64,000 nucleotides of DNA from Bacillota bacterium (GCA_023411375.1 JAEYOW010000043.1:1-64000), one strand, 5' to 3'; shown: positions 34,776-43,915, numbered from the stretch's first letter. The notes: a model not told the origin generated them from the letters alone. Translations and numbers: made by a program.

Positions 34776-35751
34776 GCAGCTCACGCACCCTTTCCTCAAG
34801 CTCCTCAGGCTTAAAGCCATTGAGCTTGCCCGCCATAATCAGACGGACGTCCGTGGCTTCGCGCTGGGCTTGCAAAAGATAGGCGATCAGCACCTCTATG
34901 GAATCCGTCTGGTACCTCGTATCCCCAAACAACCCGAAGAGGTAGTCATCTGCGGTTTTTTCCATCAAAGGCAGCTTTTTGGGATCCAGCGCGCAAGCGG
35001 TCGCGGCACGGTAAACCCTGTCGCCATAGCCTTTAAGCAACGCAGCCAGCCTGTCCGGCTCGTCAAACGCCTTCTGGAAAGCGCCGGCGGGTATGCTTCC
35101 GCAGGGCAGGAACAGCCTTTCGAAAAACGCCGAGCCCTTGCCCATGGCCTTCGCGCGCAGAAGGATGATGTAGTTTTGCATATCCACCTTTGCGCTGAAA
35201 TAGGTTTTGACCGCCTTAAGCCGCACATTGCGCAACTTAGCAAAGATCAGGCGGTAAAGCGCCTTATCCAGCTCCGCGTCGATTAGCATCGGGTCGAACT
35301 CCTTAGCCAACCGCTTTTCAAGCGTATCCAACGCATCTTTAAGAACGGCGGGCAACGCGTCGTAGCGGCGCTCGCTTACGGCATGGCGAAGGACATCCGC
35401 CTTCAGCACGCCGCAGGAGGACAGGAACTGCGGCTTCTGCGCCAAAAAGCGCGATTTCAGCAGCACCTTCAAATTATGAATATCGTAGCGGAACAAAAAA
35501 CAGTCCGTCATATCCGGATTCGGCGTAACGGCCGTCAGCAGCTCGCAAGCCCGCTTCACATGCGCGTCCGCCGCCGCCTGAAAGTCCCCCGCCTCGGCAT
35601 TCATAAAGCCGATGTCGGAAAGCGTCCGGCAGGCCTCCGCATAGGTATGGGTCGCCATCAGCCGTTCCAGCTGCGCCGTGCCAAGGGCGTTTCGGCGCAG
35701 CACGCCGATTCGCCCGCATGCATAGGAAATGCTGGGTTGTGGCATATCCAC
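34768..35751 (-). CDS. atpC: V-type ATP synthase subunit C
   Basis: A 327-residue all-alpha protein of the V-type C (AC39, subunit d) family. It begins with SYACGRIGVLRRNAL and is rich in repeated helix pairs (FLFRYDIHNLKVLLKSRF, then AKVDMQNYIILLRAKAMG), which form the funnel that links the membrane rotor to the stalk. It overlaps the next gene (F) by eight bases and starts seven bases after the stop of subunit E. Confidence 0.94.
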   Translation of the reverse strand: MDMPQPSISYACGRIGVLRRNALGTAQLERLMATHTYAEACRTLSDIGFMNAEAGDFQAAADAHVKRACELLTAVTPNPDMTDCFLFRYDIHNLKVLLKSRFLAQKPQFLSSCGVLKADVLRHAVSERRYDALPAVLKDALDTLEKRLAKEFDPMLIDAELDKALYRLIFAKLRNVRLKAVKTYFSAKVDMQNYIILLRAKAMGKGSAFFERLFLPCGSIPAGAFQKAFDEPDRLAALLKGYGDRVYRAATACALDPKKLPLMEKTADDYLFGLFGDTRYQTDSIEVLIAYLLQAQREATDVRLIMAGKLNGFKPEELEERVRELHG

Positions 35752-35758
35752 ACCTCCC

Positions 35759-36355
35759 TCAGTCGTTAAACAGTATCTGCGCGATTTCGGTTTCCAGCCC
35801 GGCGCGCACGCCTTCCAGCATTGCCTCGAAGGTACAGTAAACCTCCGTGCCGCCGTGGCTCAAAATCACGCCGGTCACGCCAGCACGGCGCTCACCGGCA
35901 AGAATGACCTTCGCGGGCTTGCCCGCCTTGTCAAGCGCCGCGTTCAGATCCGCCGTAAAGGCGTCGTCGAACCAATCCATGTTGTTTTCGCCGATGATGA
36001 GCGCTTCTACGCCCTGCGCGGCTGCGGCGGCCTGCCTCAACAAAAACGCGCGCGCTTCTGCTGCGGGCGTCTTGCAAAGCTTAGCCTGCGCCGCCGCAAA
36101 GGCCTCGTCAATCACCGCGCGTTTTTTTTGCAAAAGATGCTTGCGCAGGTCCAGCTCCGCCATCCGGCGCATGCGTCCGGCAAGGGCCTCGCTCTCCTCG
36201 TTGGCCTGCTTCACCATCTCGTCGCGCATGCTTTCGACTCTGGCGCGGGAAGCCGACTGGATTTCTCCAGCCCGCTTTTCCGCGTCCGCCTTTGTCTGCT
36301 TCGCCGCCTCCAGCGCATCATCCTCGATTTTTTGAAGGATGGCTTGTGCGTTCAT
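35759..36355 (-). CDS. atpE: V-type ATP synthase subunit E
   Basis: A 198-residue peripheral stalk subunit. The first 100 residues form a long charged helix (ILQKIEDDALEAAKQTKADAEKRA, noted in part) that pairs with subunit H/G, followed by a globular C-terminal domain (VEALIIGENNM, GVILSHGGTEVYCTFEAML). The ATG at 36355 follows GAGGAG by seven bases; the longer frame to 36433 would overlap the K gene coding region. It holds the head against rotation. Confidence 0.93.
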   Translation of the reverse strand: MNAQAILQKIEDDALEAAKQTKADAEKRAGEIQSASRARVESMRDEMVKQANEESEALAGRMRRMAELDLRKHLLQKKRAVIDEAFAAAQAKLCKTPAAEARAFLLRQAAAAAQGVEALIIGENNMDWFDDAFTADLNAALDKAGKPAKVILAGERRAGVTGVILSHGGTEVYCTFEAMLEGVRAGLETEIAQILFND

Positions 36356-36365
36356 TTTATTCTCC

Positions 36366-36842
36366 TCAGCCAAGCTTAATGGAATTGACCACCAGGAAGG
36401 AAACCAGCAGCGAAAGCACCGCGTAGGTTTCAACCATAACGGTCATGGTAATGCCCTTACCGCTCATATCGGGGCGCTGGCCGGTCATGATCATGCTGGC
36501 GGCGGCAACCTTGCCCTGACGGATTGCGGAGTAATAACCGACGACGCCTACAGGCAGGCAGCCCGCGATAATCGCCAGGCCCTGCTCCACCGTTACGGGC
36601 AGCATAGCGCCGCCAAGCACGCCCGTTTTGATAAGCACAATAACCGCGACCAAGAAACCGTAAATGCCCTGCGTGGCGGGCAGCAGCTGCAAAACAAGCA
36701 GCTTGGAGTTAACCTCGGGGTTCTCGGTGGATACGCCCGCGGCGGTTTCGCCCGAAAGACCCACTCCCTTGCTGGAACCCATACCCGCGAGAACCACAGC
36801 GATCGCCGCACCAAACAGCGCCAGAATTTGACCGATAGACAT
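36366..36842 (-). CDS. atpK: V-type ATP synthase proteolipid subunit K, sodium-type ligands
   Basis: A 158-residue rotor-ring subunit made of two fused hairpins, four membrane helices in all. The ion-binding glutamate is E138 in MVETYAVL. In Enterococcus hirae NtpK the Na+ ligands are Leu61, Thr64, Gln65, Gln110 and Glu139; the matching residues here are L54, T57, Q58 (in LPATQG), Q109 (in RQGKV) and E138. All are kept, which predicts sodium rather than proton transport. Only the second hairpin carries the glutamate, as expected for a duplicated 16-kDa type subunit. It starts behind AGGAGG, 55 bp after the I subunit gene. Confidence 0.95.
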   Translation of the reverse strand: MSIGQILALFGAAIAVVLAGMGSSKGVGLSGETAAGVSTENPEVNSKLLVLQLLPATQGIYGFLVAVIVLIKTGVLGGAMLPVTVEQGLAIIAGCLPVGVVGYYSAIRQGKVAAASMIMTGQRPDMSGKGITMTVMVETYAVLSLLVSFLVVNSIKLG

Positions 36843-36897
36843 ACGAATGACCTCCTAAGCTTGATAATGTAATATTTGTTTTGACCTATCGTTCACA

Positions 36898-38844
36898 TCA
36901 GGCGCGCTCCGGCGCGTCCTCGATGTAACAATAACGGTTGGTGGATGCCAGCGGCTTGAAGGGCTTGCCGCCGTCCTCGTAGAATTTGCCGAAAAACTCG
37001 ATGTACTGGAGCCGGCAGCTGTGCACGTAAGCGCCCAGCACGTTAATGCCCATGTTAAACAGGTGGCAGAATACGAACAGCACGCTGCCCAGAACCCAGC
37101 CCACGGGACCAGCTGCGAAAACCATCCCCACCAGCTGGTTGAACACCATGCCGATGACGCCCGTCGCCAGGCCCATGCCAAACAGGCGCATATAGCTGAG
37201 CAAATCACTGACCCAGCTGGTAACGCCATAAAGCGCTCCCAAGCCGCTGATCAAGCGCTTGAAGGGATTCTTGCTCTTCTCACGCCCGCTGGTCACCAAG
37301 ATAATAGCCGCGCCCGCGACCGCCATCCACTGGCCCGCGCCGGGAAGCGCCGTTCCGATACCGGGCGCAAACATCGGCAGCACCATCAGGATGAAGCCAA
37401 GCACCAGCAAAAACCAGCTGAGCTGGTCGGCAATGGCTGCAAGAGGCTTTCCGCGTTTGACGTTCATATACGCCGCCACGCCAAGCCCGGCAAACAGGTG
37501 AAGCGCGCCCATGCCCACGCACACGCCCATGACGGGCAGCGCGTTGTTGACGGGATCAAACACAGAGGGCCACGGCCCAAAGCCAAACCAAGTGTTGTAC
37601 AGCGCGCCCCAGACCACCGTCGCGACGCCGCCGCCCACCAAAATCCACATCAGACGCTTCGCGCCGGGCGAAGGCTTGAGAAATTTGATCAACAGCGGAA
37701 TAAACATCACCATCAGCAGGCCGTAGCCCGCGTCGCTGATCATCATGCCCATGAAGTTGGCAAAAAAGGGCATCATAACCGCCGTGGGGTCCAACCCGTC
37801 GGGAGCAGGCAGCGAAAAGCCGGACACGACGGATTCATACGGCGTGACCACAGGGCCGTTATGCAAAAGCACAGGCGGCTCTTCGCCCTCCCCGGGGTCG
37901 GTAAACTCCAAGCATACCGCGGGGCTAATCTTGCGAAGCTGCCGTTCCAGCTTATCCGCCATCACCGCGGGCGCCCAGCCGCTCGCATAAAAAGTGCTGC
38001 GGGAATCCGTAAAATCCTGCGCCGCCTTCATCTGCTCGCGTTCGGAATCAAGGCAGTCGTACAGCGACTTCAGTTCTCCAATATCGGTGACATAAGCCGC
38101 CATCTCCCCGACAATCGCCTCCTGACGGCTGTCGATCTGCGCAAGCTCACCGTCAAGCTCCGCAAGCCTAGCGGCAACCGTGCCCTCCACGCCGCTGAGC
38201 GTAACGGGCGCATAGCCGACCTCTTTTAAGCGCGAGAGCGTCTCCGATGCTACGTCGCGGTGCGCGACTATGTACAGGTTAGCGGTATCACGCACGGTGG
38301 AGACGATCCGCACCATGCAAAGCTCCGGCAGTTCACCGCCGGCCAGCAGCGCTTCCACGCCGGATTTCTGTGCTGTGGCGAGGGTCGCCATGGTGCTGCG
38401 CGTGCTTCTGACCTCGCTGATAGGCACAGAAAAATCCGCCCAGGGGCCAAGCTGCTCCTTGACGGCCAGTATACGCGCGGTCTGTCCGCGCAAATCGCCG
38501 CTTTCCCTCTCCAGTGCCTCCAGCGCCTCCACGGTGCGCATCAGCACCGTCTGCTTTCGGGCAAGCAGCTCCTCCGCCTCCTTGGCGGTGATGCTCGGCT
38601 TGCCCCCCAGCAGGGGAGCCTTTGTCTTGTCAAACTTGGACAGCTTGCCAATCGCCCACCGGACGCGGCTCAGCCTGTCCTCCGCCTGTGCCAGATCCCC
38701 GGGCGCGCTCTGCCGTCCGAAGCCCTCCGCCTCCTCCGCAGGGGTAATGTGCACGCACCCAAGCCTCTGGATCTCGTTTAGCAGCGCCTTCTTGTCCTGT
38801 CCGGGAGCGAGCAGGCGCACACGCTTCATTTCAACGATTGCCAT
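36898..38844 (-). CDS. atpI: V-type ATP synthase subunit I
   Basis: A 648-residue stator subunit of the V-type a/I family. The N-terminal half (about 1-340) is cytosolic with coiled-coil stretches, and the C-terminal half carries about seven or eight membrane helices, among them MMISDAGYGLLMVMFIPLL and the conserved SYMRLFGMGLATGVIG. This part forms the half-channels through which ions reach the K ring. The essential arginine is expected in the LLSYMRLFG stretch. The start overlaps the end of the H gene by 14 bases. Confidence 0.95.
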   Translation of the reverse strand: MAIVEMKRVRLLAPGQDKKALLNEIQRLGCVHITPAEEAEGFGRQSAPGDLAQAEDRLSRVRWAIGKLSKFDKTKAPLLGGKPSITAKEAEELLARKQTVLMRTVEALEALERESGDLRGQTARILAVKEQLGPWADFSVPISEVRSTRSTMATLATAQKSGVEALLAGGELPELCMVRIVSTVRDTANLYIVAHRDVASETLSRLKEVGYAPVTLSGVEGTVAARLAELDGELAQIDSRQEAIVGEMAAYVTDIGELKSLYDCLDSEREQMKAAQDFTDSRSTFYASGWAPAVMADKLERQLRKISPAVCLEFTDPGEGEEPPVLLHNGPVVTPYESVVSGFSLPAPDGLDPTAVMMPFFANFMGMMISDAGYGLLMVMFIPLLIKFLKPSPGAKRLMWILVGGGVATVVWGALYNTWFGFGPWPSVFDPVNNALPVMGVCVGMGALHLFAGLGVAAYMNVKRGKPLAAIADQLSWFLLVLGFILMVLPMFAPGIGTALPGAGQWMAVAGAAIILVTSGREKSKNPFKRLISGLGALYGVTSWVSDLLSYMRLFGMGLATGVIGMVFNQLVGMVFAAGPVGWVLGSVLFVFCHLFNMGINVLGAYVHSCRLQYIEFFGKFYEDGGKPFKPLASTNRYCYIEDAPERA

Positions 38845-39154
38845 CGCTCATGACCCTTTCCGCAATGTGCTTGACCGCCTGAGGCAGCCGCTTTTGCGCC
38901 TGCGCCATCTGCTCGTCGATTTTCCGGCGCTCCCGTTCCGCTTCCCCGTCCAGCTCCTGCTGCGTAGCCGCGCGCTTCTCCTCCAGGATGCTCTGGTACA
39001 GCGCGCGGTGCTCGCGCGCCATCTTCCGCTCGCCTTCCACGCATGCGGCTTCGGTTTCCTTGATCAGCTCGCGGGCCTCGCGCTGCGCCTCCGCCAGGAT
39101 GCCCTCCGCCTTATCCTCCGCGGCGCGAACCGACTCAAACAATTCTGTTGCCAT
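38831..39154 (-). CDS. atpH: V-type ATP synthase subunit H (G/NtpF-like)
   Basis: A 107-residue, almost wholly helical, charged protein at the head of the operon, in the place of NtpF in Enterococcus hirae and AhaH in archaea. It is a coiled coil (SVRAAEDKAEGILAEAQREA, noted in part) that pairs with subunit E in the peripheral stalk. Sequence identity in this family is low, so position and shape carry the call. It follows upp by 24 bp. Confidence 0.85.
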   Translation of the reverse strand: MATELFESVRAAEDKAEGILAEAQREARELIKETEAACVEGERKMAREHRALYQSILEEKRAATQQELDGEAERERRKIDEQMAQAQKRLPQAVKHIAERVMSDGNR

Positions 39155-39178
39155 GCGTCCTACAGCCTCCCCTCGGGT

Positions 39179-39808
39179 TTATTTGGTACCAAACAGACGG
39201 TCCCCGGCGTCGCCCAGCCCGGGCACGATGTATCCGTGCTCGTTAAGCTTCTCATCACAGGCCGCCACATAAATATTCACGTCGGGATGGTCGCGCTGAA
39301 TGCGCTCGATTCCCTCCGGCGCAGCGATCAGGTTGACCAGACGAATGTTAAAGCAGTTGCGTTGCTTGATAAACGTAATCGCGGCGGATGCGCTGCCGCC
39401 CGTAGCGAGCATCGGATCCAAAAGCAGAAGCTCACGATTTTCGCTGTCGGCGGGTAGCTTGCAATAATACTCGACAGGCTGGAGCGTGGCCGGGTCACGA
39501 TACAGGCCAATATGGCCAATACGCGCGGCGGGCATCAGCTTCGCAACGCCGTCCACCATGCCCAGACCTGCGCGCAGAATCGGGATGATGCCGACCTTCT
39601 TGCCGCTTAAAACGCGGGATTTAGTCATGCAAAGAGGGGTTTCAATGTCGATTTCCTCAGTGGGCAGGTCCCGCGTCACCTCATAAACCATCAGCATGCT
39701 GATTTCTTCCAGCAGCTCACGGAATTCCTTCGCGCCCGTATTTTTGTCGCGCATCAGGCTCAGCTTATGCTGAATCAGCGGGTGGTCGAAAATGTACACC
39801 TTTCCCAT
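39179..39808 (-). CDS. upp: Uracil phosphoribosyltransferase
   Basis: A 209-residue enzyme that makes UMP from uracil and phosphoribosyl pyrophosphate. It has the full bacterial length and the marks of the family: HPLIQHKLSLMRDKNTG, a ILRAGLGMVDG segment, the PRPP-binding DPMLATGGSA and a C-terminal PGLGDAGDRLFGTK. The start follows AAGGAGG. It leads the V-ATPase operon, and its stop is only 24 bp before the H gene. In Bacillus upp precedes the F-type ATP synthase operon, so linkage of upp to an ATP synthase is old. Confidence 0.96.
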   Translation of the reverse strand: MGKVYIFDHPLIQHKLSLMRDKNTGAKEFRELLEEISMLMVYEVTRDLPTEEIDIETPLCMTKSRVLSGKKVGIIPILRAGLGMVDGVAKLMPAARIGHIGLYRDPATLQPVEYYCKLPADSENRELLLLDPMLATGGSASAAITFIKQRNCFNIRLVNLIAAPEGIERIQRDHPDVNIYVAACDEKLNEHGYIVPGLGDAGDRLFGTK

Positions 39809-39904
39809 GGAAAAGCCTCCTTATGTGCTGCGATTGCTCGCGTGTGGAATCTATTTGGCGAAATATGATTTCGAAAAACGGCCGTCTTTCGCCATTCTTG
39901 TCCC

Positions 39905-39933
39905 ATTATAGGGGAAATGTCTTCATTTTGCAA
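39905..39933 (-). promoter_or_regulatory. Promoter of the upp/V-ATPase operon
   Basis: On the minus strand TTGCAA (39933-39928) and a perfect TATAAT (39910-39905) are 17 bp apart. Transcription would start near 39898, about 90 nt before upp. The leader begins with a 7-bp hairpin stem. Confidence 0.8.
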
Positions 39934-39981
39934 CCCCATCGCATGAAAAAACTGCCGTTTTTTTCACCTTGCGCACTCTGC

Positions 39982-40010
39982 TTGACACTCCCATGCCATC
40001 GTGCTATTCT
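39982..40010 (+). promoter_or_regulatory. Promoter of the sugar transferase gene
   Basis: TTGACA (39982-39987) and TATTCT (40005-40010) are 17 bp apart, giving transcription from near 40017. This places the start codon at 40100 rather than at 40001. Confidence 0.75.
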
Positions 40011-40099
40011 TATCAGGTATATTGGGCATGGTGTGTGGTTTGCTGATTTTTTGGCAAACATTGCCATATACCGTTTGCCAGGCACATACGGAGGCGGCT

Positions 40100-41608
40100 A
40101 TGCATAACAAAAGGTTTTACACCACGCAGCTGATGAAGCTATCCTTTCAGGCGCTTTTGTATCTTTTTCTGTTTATTACCTTTTTTGCCATGCTGTCCAT
40201 CACCAACGCTCCTATTCTCAACCTCAGCCGTACCGCCGCCACCACCATGGCCACCTTTGCCATGGTGATGTTAATTCTCACCATTGTTTACGGTGGCTAT
40301 GACATCGGCGTCAAAAAAATGCGTTCGGTTTTCGCCAGCATCTCTCTCACCACCTTTTTTACCGATATAATCACCTATGTGCAATTGCAGATCATGAACG
40401 TTAACCCAAACAACCCAGAGGCTAACGACCATCTGGTTCTCTGGGGCGAGGACTTTGCGTTGCTGCTTGGCGCAATGCTGCTTCAGCTGGGCATGATCTA
40501 TTTCTTCATTTCTATCGGTTATCATTTTTACTTTCGTATTAATCCCCCGCAGGACTGCTGTGTCATTACCTCCTCACAGGAGCTTGCCAACCATGTGGCG
40601 ACCAAGATGGATACCTTCCGCCAGCGCTACAAGCTGACTGATGTGGTCCACTATGAATGCATGGATGTCAAGCAGACAATTTTAAAGCATGAGGCCGTAT
40701 TCCTGGCCGGTATTCCCGATACTGAGGAGGCGCAGCTGGAGGCCTTTTGCTACAAGCACAACAAGACCATCTATCTGCTGGCAGAGCTGGAGGACGTCAT
40801 CATCTCCACCGCGCAGCAGAGCATTTTGGATGATACGCCCTTTCTTTATATCCACCGTACCGAGCCCACGCTGATTCAGCTCTTTCTCAAGCGCGCAAGC
40901 GATATTGCCATCAGTCTTTTAGGGCTGATCGTATTCAGCCCGGTTATGCTGGTGACCGGGATCGTGCTCAAATGCTCGCATAACGGTTCCGTTTTTTTCC
41001 GTCAGAAGCGTGCGACAATTAATGGAAAGGTATTTGAAATTATCAAATTCCGCACCATGTATGCCGAGGCGCGCGACGAGGCGGATTTGCTGTCCGCCCG
41101 AAAGGACGACGCCCGCGTAACGCCTATCGGCAGGTTTTTGCGCAAGTACCGCATCGACGAGCTGCCCCAGCTGTATAACGTGCTGACGGGCGATATGAGC
41201 ATCGTGGGCCCCCGGCCTGAAATGCTTGAAAATGTGGACCGCTACACCCGCGAGGTGCCGGAGTTCCGCTACCGCCAGCAAATGAAAGCCGGCCTAACCG
41301 GTCTTGCGCAAATCGAAGGGAAATACAATACCAGCCCTAAGGATAAGGCCATTCTCGACCTGCTTTACATCGAAAACTTTTCCCTTGCCTACGACTGGAA
41401 GCTGATTTTGCGCACTTTGACGATCTTTTTCAGACGCGACAGCACAGAGGGCTTTGACGATAAGCCGATGAGCTGCCCCAAAATGCGCGTTGAGGCTGAA
41501 CCCGATTCATCTGTGGAGAACGCCGCCGGTGGCAGGCGAGTTTCCAAACGGAAAAAGCCCGGCGATGGAAGCGGCGAAAAGAAGGAGCCTCTGCGCGCGG
41601 CGCTGTAA
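40100..41608 (+). CDS. Polysaccharide-initiating sugar transferase
   Basis: A 502-residue membrane protein with about four N-terminal membrane helices (starting LMKLSFQALLYLFLFITFF), a middle CoA-binding-like domain, a further hydrophobic segment (DIAISLLGLIVFSPVMLVTG) and a C-terminal bacterial sugar transferase domain. That domain has the FRQKRATINGKVFEIIKFRTM, IDELPQLYNVLTGDMSIVGPRP and AGLTGLAQIEG motifs (quoted in parts of the whole). Such enzymes pass a sugar phosphate from a nucleotide sugar to undecaprenyl phosphate, the first step of exopolysaccharide or capsule synthesis. The C-terminal 35 residues are charged and low in complexity. The ATG at 40100 follows GGAGG. Confidence 0.91.
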   Translation: MHNKRFYTTQLMKLSFQALLYLFLFITFFAMLSITNAPILNLSRTAATTMATFAMVMLILTIVYGGYDIGVKKMRSVFASISLTTFFTDIITYVQLQIMNVNPNNPEANDHLVLWGEDFALLLGAMLLQLGMIYFFISIGYHFYFRINPPQDCCVITSSQELANHVATKMDTFRQRYKLTDVVHYECMDVKQTILKHEAVFLAGIPDTEEAQLEAFCYKHNKTIYLLAELEDVIISTAQQSILDDTPFLYIHRTEPTLIQLFLKRASDIAISLLGLIVFSPVMLVTGIVLKCSHNGSVFFRQKRATINGKVFEIIKFRTMYAEARDEADLLSARKDDARVTPIGRFLRKYRIDELPQLYNVLTGDMSIVGPRPEMLENVDRYTREVPEFRYRQQMKAGLTGLAQIEGKYNTSPKDKAILDLLYIENFSLAYDWKLILRTLTIFFRRDSTEGFDDKPMSCPKMRVEAEPDSSVENAAGGRRVSKRKKPGDGSGEKKEPLRAAL

Positions 41609-41667
41609 GCGCTGTCTTGCCCCGCCTGTCGGGGTTATAGATAGAGGAAATGGAAAGGATGAGGGAA

Positions 41668-42573
41668 ATGGATAAGACCTTATTGATTATGGCGGCGGGC
41701 ATGGGTTCCCGTTACGGCGGCAACAAGCAGATCGACGGAATGGGCCCTCACAACGAAGTGCTGATGCTTTACTCCATTTACGACGCCGTTAAGGCTGGCT
41801 TCACGAAGGTCGTTTTCATCATCAAGCATGATTTCGAGACGCGTTTCCGCGAGCTGGTGGGCGACGTAGTCAAGGACAAAGTAAAGGTCGAATACGCCTT
41901 TCAGGAGCTAAATGACCTGCCTGCCGGTTGTACCATCCCGGCCGAGCGTCAAAAGCCTCTGGGCACTGTTCAGGCTGTGCTTGCCGCGAGGAACCTTATT
42001 CACGAACCGTTTGCCGTGCTCAACGCGGATGATTATTATGGCGTGCCCGCCTTCAAAACCATGGCGGACCATCTGGATAAGCTCGCGCCTGAAAAGCAGG
42101 CCTGTATGGTAGGCTACTACCTTAAAAACACCGTCAGCGAGCATGGACACGTCACGCGCGGCGTGTGCGATGTGGACGCAAACGGTCACCTTACCTCCGT
42201 GACCGAAACGTATAAAATCCAGCCCTTCCCCGACGGTACCATCCGCGATACCGAGAAGAACCCGGAGGGTGTGATTCTTAATCCCGAAAGCCTTGTAAGT
42301 ATGAACTTTTTCGGCTTCACTCCCTGGATGTTTGATAAGGCAGAGGAGCGCCTGACCGCTTTCCTCAAATCGCTCTCCCCCACCGACCTTAAAGCCGAAT
42401 ACGTGCTGCCGGTGCTGGTGGATCAGCTGATGCACGACGACGGCCTGAAGGTGGACGTGCTCAGCACCGACGCCGTCTGGTTCGGCGTAACTTATCAGGA
42501 GGATAAGCCCTATGTTCAGGGCGAACTTAAAAAAATGCATGAAAAGGGCATCTATCCCGATAAGCTGTTTTAA
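41668..42573 (+). CDS. Nucleotide-sugar pyrophosphorylase family protein
   Basis: A 301-residue nucleotidyltransferase with the signature MAAGMGSRYGGNKQ (residues 6-19) of sugar-1-phosphate nucleotidylyltransferases and an AVLNADDYYG motif for the metal-binding aspartates. It transfers a nucleotide to a sugar 1-phosphate. The specific sugar cannot be read from the sequence. The ATG at 41668 best fits AAGGATG upstream; an in-frame ATG at 41659 is close. It is followed 28 bp later by galE, and the group with the sugar transferase suggests nucleotide-sugar supply for a surface polysaccharide. Confidence 0.85.
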   Translation: MDKTLLIMAAGMGSRYGGNKQIDGMGPHNEVLMLYSIYDAVKAGFTKVVFIIKHDFETRFRELVGDVVKDKVKVEYAFQELNDLPAGCTIPAERQKPLGTVQAVLAARNLIHEPFAVLNADDYYGVPAFKTMADHLDKLAPEKQACMVGYYLKNTVSEHGHVTRGVCDVDANGHLTSVTETYKIQPFPDGTIRDTEKNPEGVILNPESLVSMNFFGFTPWMFDKAEERLTAFLKSLSPTDLKAEYVLPVLVDQLMHDDGLKVDVLSTDAVWFGVTYQEDKPYVQGELKKMHEKGIYPDKLF

Positions 42574-42601
42574 TCGCTGAATTCAAATAAGGGGGCTTTT
42601 T

Positions 42602-43618
42602 ATGAAGATCCTTTTGACGGGCGGCGCGGGCTTTATTGGCTCGCATACCTATGTGGAGCTTGTAAACGCCGGCCATGAAGCCGTAATTGCCGATAATTTT
42701 TACAACGCCAGCAAGCGTGTGCTGGAGCGGCTGGAAACCATTACGGGTAAACCCGTGCTCTGCTATGATGTGGATGTATGCGACCATACCGCGCTGGAGC
42801 CCGTATTTGAGGCGCATCAATTCGACGCGGTTATCCATTTCGCGGGCTACAAGGCTGTGGGCGAAAGCGTGGAAAAGCCACTGGAATACTACCGCAATAA
42901 CCTTGACACCACGTTGACCCTTTGCGAATGCATGCGCAAGTACAACGTTAAGCGCATCGTGTTCAGCTCGTCCGCCACCGTCTATGGCGTAACCGACGAT
43001 ATGCCGCTGGTGGAAACCATGCATACCGGCTGTACCAATCCCTATGGCTGGACCAAATACATGATCGAGCAGATCCTGACGGATGTCGCCCATGCCAACC
43101 CTGACTGGTCGGTGGCGTTGCTGCGCTACTTCAACCCCATCGGCGCGCATGCAAGCGGCCTGATCGGCGAGGACCCGGTGGGCATTCCCAACAATCTGAT
43201 GCCCTATATCACCCAGGTGGCATCCGGAAAGCTCTCCCAGCTGCGCGTGTTTGGTAATGATTATAATACCCCTGACGGCACCGGCGTACGCGATTACATC
43301 CATGTGGTGGATCTGGCGCGCGGTCACGTGGCCGCTTGCGATTACCTGATGCAGAATACCGGTTGCCAGGTGTTTAACCTGGGTACTGGAGACGGCTACA
43401 GCGTGCTTGATCTGGTTAAGGCATTTGAACGCGTGAACGGCATTAATATCCCCTATGCCATCGTCGAGCGCCGCGCGGGCGACGTGGCCCGCTGCTTTGC
43501 CAATGCCGGCAAGGCGAAGGAGCTTTTGCACTGGCAGGCGGAAAAATCCCTGGATGACATGTGCCGCGATTCCTGGCGCTGGCAAAGCAACAACCCCAAC
43601 GGCTACCGGGACGCATAG
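42602..43618 (+). CDS. galE: UDP-glucose 4-epimerase
   Basis: A 338-residue extended short-chain dehydrogenase. The NAD-binding motif is GGAGFIGSH at 7-15, the catalytic pair is Y-x3-K in NPYGWTKYMIEQ, and SSSATVYG supplies the catalytic serine. Further GalE marks are HFAGYKAVGESVEKPLEYY and GTGVRDYIHVVDLA. It interconverts UDP-glucose and UDP-galactose, feeding both galactose use and polysaccharide synthesis. The ATG lies behind AAGGGGG. A strong terminator follows at 43654. Confidence 0.95.
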   Translation: MKILLTGGAGFIGSHTYVELVNAGHEAVIADNFYNASKRVLERLETITGKPVLCYDVDVCDHTALEPVFEAHQFDAVIHFAGYKAVGESVEKPLEYYRNNLDTTLTLCECMRKYNVKRIVFSSSATVYGVTDDMPLVETMHTGCTNPYGWTKYMIEQILTDVAHANPDWSVALLRYFNPIGAHASGLIGEDPVGIPNNLMPYITQVASGKLSQLRVFGNDYNTPDGTGVRDYIHVVDLARGHVAACDYLMQNTGCQVFNLGTGDGYSVLDLVKAFERVNGINIPYAIVERRAGDVARCFANAGKAKELLHWQAEKSLDDMCRDSWRWQSNNPNGYRDA

Positions 43619-43653
43619 GAAAATAACATTCAACGGATTATCCAATCAATTCG

Positions 43654-43693
43654 CCCAGGCAGTTGCGGCAACAGCCTGGGTGTTTTATATTTC
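43654..43693 (+). terminator. Rho-independent terminator after galE
   Basis: A 7-bp outer stem (43654-43660 with 43674-43680) with an inner TTG/CAA pair is followed by TGTTTTATATTTC. It ends the polysaccharide gene group. Confidence 0.85.
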
Positions 43694-43839
43694 TTCTTTT
43701 CCCCTTTCTTTGCGCATGGCGGCGTTCCCTATGAATAGCCCTCCCGCCGCTTCGCGTTCGCTTCCGCCAGAGCAAAAGGACTCCTCCATGTATCTGCTGT
43801 TGGGCAGTCGTCATCTCCGCCTTTCCGTGTAATGATAAG

Positions 43840-43874
43840 AAAGACCGCCGACTTCATCTCAGTCAACGGTCTTT
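43840..43874 (-). terminator. Terminator after the family-5 binding protein gene
   Basis: AAAGACCG (43840-43847) pairs with CGGTCTTT (43867-43874), with an inner GAC/GTC pair across a two-base mismatch. On the minus strand it follows the binding protein stop at 43916 by about 40 bp and ends in CTTTCTTATCATT. It also has T-rich sequence on the other side. Confidence 0.8.
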
Positions 43875-43915
43875 TGCATGCAGTGCCGCGCCGCCATGGC
43901 GAAGCTTATCTGTCT

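Larger units (their letters stand above)
39809..40099. other. Divergent promoter region between upp and the sugar transferase
   Basis: This 291-bp stretch holds the two back-to-back promoters listed below and, near the upp start of transcription, a GGCGAAA/TTTCGCC dyad (39857-39863 with 39887-39893) in the upp leader. No gene was seen. Confidence 0.6.
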
